DNA of 64,000 bases, from contig JABWDB010000008.1 in NCBI GenBank assembly GCA_019614645.1, positions 10,750,501 through 10,814,500 of the forward strand, in the 5' to 3' direction. Under the pieces are notes generated by a model that worked only from the letters and a program-made list of their open reading frames with translations, did no database searches and was not told the origin of the DNA. Made by a program: the position numbers and the translations under genes. Source of the stretch: Stratiolaelaps scimitus (lineage: Eukaryota > Arthropoda > Arachnida > Mesostigmata > Laelapidae). Below are positions 58,245-64,000 of the stretch, piece by piece (the first letter of the stretch is position 1; the number at the start of each line of letters is the position of its first letter).

Positions 58245-58755
58245 TGATACGATATTTCGCTCAGAGAAATGTGACTGCCTTTGGTTAATAGTGTTTCTTT
58301 CTTTCTGTCCTCCTCTTATCCGTTACTGCTAGACTCTAATGCTACCTATGGACCACCACAATCAAATCGGTCCCGCCGCCGTACCTCTGCTACACGTTCG
58401 TTACTTGTTACTATAATCGTCGTTATCAATTATCTTTATAAATCTCATCATTTTGCAGATATTGGATTTGCGAGATCTGTCCCCTCAAGCAGGTGTGTCC
58501 TTAGCCTTGCTCGACCATCACACAGTGAAATCGCTCACACCAGCAATGGGCAGGATGGTTCCGTGATAAAATTATTTGCTTATTGTTGTTGGGGCCCCGT
58601 TAAGAGAATGTCTAGATATAATATCAGTATCCTTATCTTATCATCTTCTCGAACGGTGTGCTGATTTTTTTTCCGCTTTTCCGCTGTCTCGTCTCGCTAT
58701 TCTAAACGGAATTGTTTGCCTCGACTGTTACGTGTCTCATTCTTAGGTTCTATCA

Positions 58756-58798
58756 ATATTATTATTATTATTATTCTTATTATTATGAATATTATTAT
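58756..58798. repeat. (ATT)n triplet repeat
   Basis: ATT units with CTT and GAA interruptions. Confidence 0.9.
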
Positions 58799-59373
58799 CG
58801 TTATTACTTATTTCATCGTTCGTCTTGCCCGCCTCCCCCCCAGAAGAACCGATGATGAACCGGGCGGACAGGTCTATTAGTAAGTGAGAACACGACCCAC
58901 ACATGGAGTAGTATCATCAGTTTGCCCGTTTCTTCGAGTCAGCCATAGACGTATTCAGCATAGCAATAGTTCAGTTATTGTTATTATTGATATCATCATC
59001 ATCATTATAAACGCGATAGTAGCAATTAGTAGTCGAACTTGGATCAATATTTTCTTTCTGTATCTTCATCGTGTTAGTCTCCCGCGTTGTTTCGGCTCGC
59101 CCATTCAGTCAGCGAGGGACAACGATCATCTTAATTAGTTTCATCTTACTTTCACCGACCCCTTCCGAAAACAGGGGACGGGCCAAGTCAACAAGGAACC
59201 TCCTCACCTTAGCTGAATGAAATATTCATATTTTCTAGTGGTGTTGCATCACCTATCGCTCCGGTGTTATTTTCCCATTATTTTCATGCTATATTCTCTA
59301 TAATGTATCGCATTGTATATTATATCCGTCAGCGTCTGTGAATTGTGTGTAAGTTTGGTTGTGTCCATATCAT

Positions 59374-59521
59374 ATTGTTGTTGTTACTGTTGTTGTTGTT
59401 GTTGTTCATATTTTGATGATAATGTTTTAGTTGTCTAGGAAATGTTTGCGCTGTATTTTGCGCTTGTCGTCATCGCTGTTGTTGTTGTTACTGTTGTTGT
59501 TGTTATTGTTGTTGTTGTTGT
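59374..59521. repeat. Two (TTG)n triplet blocks
   Basis: TTG blocks at 59374-59407 and 59475-59521 flank 65 bp of unique sequence. ORFs crossing them are repeat artefacts. Confidence 0.9.
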
Positions 59522-60033
59522 TCGCCTCTATGCTTGCCTGTTTGATATCGCGCCTTACCGAACACGCACACATAAACACCTCGACGCGTTCATTAGTGTG
59601 TGCTTCATTTCGCCGACCTCAACGGCGTCAGAAAACGGCGGACAACGTCATGTCGGTCTGCCGTGCTGTACTGCTAAGCTCATCATCCTTCCTGATCTTC
59701 TAGATATATTGTTAATGTATCACATGGAGACGGGTGCTCCACTAATTACTCAGTCTATTATATCATTATCGTCTTATAGTCATCATCGTTATCATGATTA
59801 CGGTGTAGGTTTCGTTTCGTCATCGTAATAATAATTGTATTACTACCACGTCCATGCTGGGTTTCTTTTTCAAACTCTTCATCGTCAGTATTTCATGTCA
59901 AACTTTCTTCTAATCGCTAGCATAAACGAGTGACCCTGCTGTCATGAGGGTTCGCTTACTCCCGATATCGATGTCACCGTGTCGGTCACCTAGCCATGTG
60001 CTAGCCCTGGGAATGCCAAGTTGGTTTCCCCTT

Positions 60034-60132
60034 TATATATATATATATATATATAATTGCTTATTCTTAATTGGACTACTGTATTGGTACAAAATAAATT
60101 ATGTCTATCCTCCTGTGTGAAAATAAAGAACG

Positions 60133-60202
<70 letters not shown>
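60034..60202. repeat. AT and CA/TA microsatellites
   Basis: An AT tract at 60034-60055 and a (CA)n passing into a 55-bp (TA)n tract at 60132-60202. The two AATAAA hexamers lie between them. Confidence 0.95.
60093..60127 (+). terminator. Paired AATAAA poly(A) signals
   Basis: AATAAA at 60093-60098 and 60122-60127, at the right edge of the T/C-rich domain. A third occurs at 60815-60820. They would be suitable distal signals for a plus-strand transcript, but AATAAA is frequent by chance in AT-rich DNA. Confidence 0.3.
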
Positions 60203-60204
<2 letters not shown>

Positions 60205-60736
60205 TCCACGTCAAACAGACAATAGACATCATTTATGCATCAGACGATAGAGGGACTGAATACTAGGCGAACGATAAGTTTGTCAATGGTTGCCTTTCTT
60301 GTGAACATAAGAGCTTTTATAGCTTTGGTGTTCTACGCCGTGAACTATTATATTTTTTTGTCTAACTTTTCGAGGTCTCGATTCGGGCTAAAGTCAACTT
60401 GTCATCTGATTTAATGGCATTTCGATCGCAAATTTTCAATTAATTCACCTACTGCCTAAAGGTGTATCTAACGAACGCAGTCAACTAGAACTCGGTCTAG
60501 AAATTGTCACCAAGAAATCGACATTTTCCCCCATATTTTGCAGTTCTACGGGTCAAATTAATCTTTCTGCCCGCAACTACCTAGGGATAAAGACTCACGA
60601 GTGCTATTATTGTTTCCGGTTGTTGTGCGTTCAATTTACACAGTCAGTCTTAGCGTCTGGAGGTGGTCGAGAATAGAATCTCAAAACCGACAGGAATTTC
60701 GAGGCCCCAATGAATCAAGCTTAATGTTCTCCTTGC

Positions 60737-60737
<1 letters not shown>

Positions 60738-60768
<31 letters not shown>

Positions 60769-60794
60769 GTGTGTGTGCGTATGTGTGTGTGTGC
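60738..60794. repeat. (AT)n then (GT)n compound microsatellite
   Basis: AT units pass through ACGT into GT units. Confidence 0.95.
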
Positions 60795-61423
60795 AGCACT
60801 GTTTCAAGAACAACAATAAAAAGCATCAAGAACACACAGAGGAATGGAAGAGGAAGCCACTTCCCGTACGGCTAAGCGAGATCACTATCGCCGCCGTCAC
60901 CAGAATCTGGCCCAAATTGGACATCGACTATGGACCAGTTAGGCCTGGCGTAGGAATGTCTAGCTAACGCTCTACGCGTTTTTGTCTTCCATAGCGAGGG
61001 CTGAAGCCGAAACGATGCCTCATCCCGGTGTCTGTCCTTGGATGTATATATCGAGCTCTTCCTTCGGGATCTCATATAATATGTACACTTCGTTTTGATG
61101 TCATTGCTCAACTGAGCCGGTCTTGCGTCTCATTACGTCACTAGCTACTGAGTAGAGTCCATTCATAGGGTTAATGCCTTTTGGCTCTCAATACAGGGGG
61201 ACTATGGTCAAAGAGCGGGCGTGGGTGGTATCAAGCGGTAACTAGCTTTGTGTCTTTGTTTGTCGATTCGTCGTTTGAGTGTCCCTTTTCGAAAATTTGT
61301 TTATCATCATACATACACACACACACACACAGAATAATTATAATGTCGCGCACAAGATCCTTCATTCAGCTGTCTGAGTCTCATTACGATCGTATCGCGT
61401 GTTTGCTTACCAGCTGGTAGAGA

Positions 61424-61452
61424 GATATATATGTATATATATATATATATAT
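61424..61452. repeat. (AT)n microsatellite
   Basis: AT units with one TG interruption. A shorter (CA)n lies at 61313-61331. Confidence 0.9.
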
Positions 61453-61524
61453 TCTTATGTAACTAGTACTCTAGTAATGTGGTTTGCAGATCCGTTATAT
61501 CAATCATAATAATAGCACTGATAT

Positions 61525-61772
61525 TAATAATAATAATAATAATAATAATTATCATGATTAGGAAATAGTGATGTATAAAGTATGTCCAAGAAAAGTCGGG
61601 CAAGAACTGCAATAACTGTAATATCGTATAATATACGAAAATCATCTATAAACTAGAAATCAATGTACACTTGGCAAACTGGGGAAAGGTGGAGGGCAAA
61701 ACTCCCTGCAACTTTCTGCTATTTCAGTATAGAATATATTTGTATTATAATCATCATCATCATCATCATCAT
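61525..61772. repeat. (AAT)n and (CAT)n triplet blocks
   Basis: AAT block at 61525-61550 and TCA block at 61749-61772, with unique DNA between. Confidence 0.85.
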
Positions 61773-62387
61773 ACTAATCTCGCTCTCTCTTTTTCACGTT
61801 TGTCACTCGGCCTCTTGTCCTATCGGGAGCTGTTTCAGCCTCTGTTCGATCTTCTCAAACTTCGTATTATTCGTATGTCATATTGTTATTTCCTGCTCTC
61901 GCAACGGTGTCATTCACCCTCATGCAATGTATGCTGTAGTACGATTTATACCTTTCGCTGGCAAAATGTGTCGAACGTCCTAGAAAAAATGTCCGCTCAT
62001 AATATACCAAAACATTCAAATGGAAGTATCAATATATTACTACGCAATCACATAATCGTATTTTGTGATATTCAAATGGGCGCGTCTATACGACGAGTTC
62101 GCTAGTGTTGTTATTGTCGTTGGTTACGATCATTATTATAGTGAGATTAATAATAATCATAATAATAATAATGACGTTACTAGCATGAGATAATCACTGC
62201 AACGCTCTCTAGTACGACTGGTTTCTACGTCCGTTGACTACTGCGATGTCATACGTTAACAACAATATACGGTATACTCAATGGTAGTACTAATATATTA
62301 ATTAATGGGGTTCGTTTTCTCTCTCTCTCTCTCTCTCGCTACTCGTTGGCTACCCAGCTTGCTTGTACTCACACACAAAACATACCA

Positions 62388-62414
62388 ACGTCCGCCCGCC
62401 CGTCCGTCCGTCAG
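62388..62414. repeat. (CCGT)n tetranucleotide repeat
   Basis: CCGC and CCGT units, the same NNGG class as the cluster at 19843-20358. Confidence 0.75.
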
Positions 62415-62544
62415 GCCAACAGCGCAGACTGATGTCAGCTCATGTCATGCGGATGATAATTGCCGCCAAGAATGGGGTGTAGCGAAATTGTCGTAACAAC
62501 AACCGACATCATTATTATTATTGTTGGTGACGCTTTTCCTTGTT

Positions 62545-62568
62545 CCTGCTGCTGCTGCTGCTGCTGCT
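62545..62568. repeat. (CTG)n triplet repeat
   Basis: Seven to eight uninterrupted CTG units. Confidence 0.9.
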
Positions 62569-63246
62569 ACAGTAATAATAAATAACTGTCGTATGAGAAA
62601 ATGGGAGAAAAAATGTAATTATGAATTATTATTATTAGTATCAAAGTTCGATTGTAAATCGTCAAATTGAAATGTCCACTCGTGACGGCGACTGACTCTC
62701 CGCATATACCCCGTTTTTGCGTATTAATAGCAAAAATCATCGCGTGATCGAGCTGTAGAACGCTGACGAACGCTGAGGTCTAGCCGATCACGCTCGCTTC
62801 AGCCAAGAGGCTCAAACCAAGGTCCCAAATCACGAAAGCAAACACATTTAGGTTACAACTATCTAATTATATGTCATTCCCATGTACAGGTCCTCACATA
62901 GGGAATACAGGGAGAAACGCAGCGAGGCAGAGAAACGGGAAAAATAAGAACAAAATTAACGGCTAACGTTCAAAATATGGTAATTGCTTTTTATTTGAAA
63001 TAACAAATCGAGAGCAGAATATAAATGTTTGCTAAAAACAGTGGAAAAGATATAACCAAAACAAAGTGGATTCATTCAAATTGCACTATATTAATTAATA
63101 ATACTAAATATTCATATTATAATAATAATTATTATTATTATTACTACATTATAATAAATAATATTGTTATCGTGCAGCGTAGTGATGGCGGCGGCGGTCG
63201 GCGGTCGTTGTTACTGCTGCCACGAGTATGACGTATATACCTCAGG

Positions 63247-63276
63247 TGTATATATATATATATATATATATATATC
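63247..63276. repeat. (TA)n microsatellite
   Basis: About fifteen TA units. A further TA tract lies at 63731-63751, and ATT-rich sequence at 63115-63150. Confidence 0.9.
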
Positions 63277-63792
63277 AGTATCATCTCTCATCATTACTGC
63301 ATATAATGTACTATTATGCTATCATTTGTAGATTATTTATACTGTGATAATCAAATTATACTAAGAGAAATGCGCTATGAAACGGAGACGGCATAAAAAC
63401 GCGCAGTCGTATTGGTATCAATTGAGAAACAGGGAAACGTTTCAAAGGGGGCCAACCAATGACCTGGGCGGGGATGGGGTCGAGGTGGGTGGTGGTGGTG
63501 GGTGGTGGCGGCGGCGGCGACGACGGCACGACAAGACGATTGTGACTCTCTCATTTTTGTCTCGATGTCCGTCATTTGTCATCTTTCGTTCGCGTTATGA
63601 TGAAACGGCAGCGACCCGACTCGTCTGAACCGCGCGGCAGGAGCCAGGTCGGGCGTCCAAAATGAACGTCGCGGACAAGTTCCCTCAGCGCACGGTGACT
63701 CAGATCGACGCCGGTTAACAACGTGTTAGCTATATATATATATATATATAATGGTCACATATCCATGTAATTGTCTCGTAGTAATAATGCAG

Positions 63793-63800
63793 TATAAAAG
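63793..63800 (+). promoter_or_regulatory. Weak TATA-like box near the window end
   Basis: TATAAAAG matches the consensus well, but the following 200 bases contain no start codon context or exon that would confirm a promoter. Confidence 0.15.
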
Positions 63801-64000
63801 TACCATACCACCAGAAATGGGGTCTTCTAGTAAATCATTGTGTCATCATATTCTCCAGTTCCACCATCCTCATCAGCATCGCCATGATCAGTATTATTAC
63901 TATTATTAATATTATCAATAATGTATCATTGCGGGTTTCTATCTTTCTGTACGTTCCTTCGAGTTCAGTTCTGTTCTCCTCATGACGTTCACGTGTTTAC

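Larger units (their letters stand above)
53400..60130 (+). other. Strand-asymmetric T/C-rich domain, possible long 3'UTR
   Basis: Over nearly 7 kb, with an interruption of mixed composition at about 54.1-55.3 kb, the plus strand is dominated by T and C and by TCA, TTA, TTC and TTG repeats; matching A-rich segments are rare. It contains no credible ORF. Two AATAAA signals (60093 and 60122) lie at its right edge, after which the asymmetry fades. Long U-rich 3'UTRs of this kind are known from neural genes in arthropods. Here it is inferred from composition only; no stop codon of an upstream coding exon was identified. Confidence 0.35.
60205..64000. other. AT-rich, microsatellite-rich DNA without a gene
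   Basis: Only short frames generated by repeats. Apart from the tracts listed separately there is no RNA gene, mobile element or credible exon. Confidence 0.4.

Noticed and set aside
1..64000. Conserved microRNAs (let-7, miR-1, miR-10, bantam, miR-184, miR-2 and others)
   Set aside because: Looked for the mature seeds by eye; only partial matches were found (for example CCTGTAGAT near 44067) without a precursor hairpin.
1..64000. CRISPR arrays, prophage or other prokaryotic systems
   Set aside because: Repeats are simple-sequence microsatellites; there are no spaced identical repeats, operons or Shine-Dalgarno-led gene runs. The window is eukaryotic.

Overview
This is eukaryotic, gene-poor, animal-type nuclear DNA. 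The evidence is a poly(A)-tailed fragment of a non-LTR retrotransposon, spliceosomal-type splice signals, TATA boxes and AATAAA signals, dense microsatellites, and no block of long co-directional ORFs. CpG is not visibly depleted, which suggests an invertebrate. An arthropod, possibly an acarine, is an inference only: I recognise no conserved protein that would place it. No rRNA, tRNA, CRISPR, operon or bacterial feature is visible.

Layout. 1-9.2 kb is mixed-composition, CpG-containing DNA with triplet repeats and several TATA-like boxes, but no recognisable gene. 9.2-15.5 kb is the most gene-like part. It holds a complete small secreted-protein ORF (9604-9807) with an adjacent poly(A) signal, and a two-exon secreted peptide gene (14620-14702 joined to 15401-15485) with a TATA box, signal peptide and a very strong 3' splice site. 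Two weaker spliced models lie between them (12178-12482 and 13773-14206). 16.2-16.75 kb is a 5'-truncated LINE ending in a 25-nt poly(A) tail. 16.75-18.75 kb is unidentified GC-richer DNA with three consecutive perfect hairpins. 18.75-21 kb carries CT tracts and a cluster of tetranucleotide repeats.

21-52 kb is mostly featureless, with isolated candidate exons supported only by splice signals and open frames: 23595-23818 (minus), 24372-24533, 26169-26453, 31389-31624 and 42798-43574. There is also one Tc1/mariner-like terminal sequence at 33764 with a hairpin inside it. From about 53.4 to 60.1 kb the plus strand becomes strongly T/C-rich and saturated with TCA, TTA and TTG repeats, ending at paired AATAAA signals. 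This fits a long U-rich 3'UTR or unspliced transcript, though repeat drift could also explain it. 60.2-64 kb is AT-rich and microsatellite-laden.

The two signal-peptide genes at 9.6 and 14.6 kb are the only gene calls I would defend. Their products look like short acidic secreted peptides and they share the same start context (CAATCATGAA). All other coding calls are hypotheses: in 64 kb of random-like DNA, some open frames next to good splice signals are expected by chance. I see no convincing evidence of a new multi-gene system.
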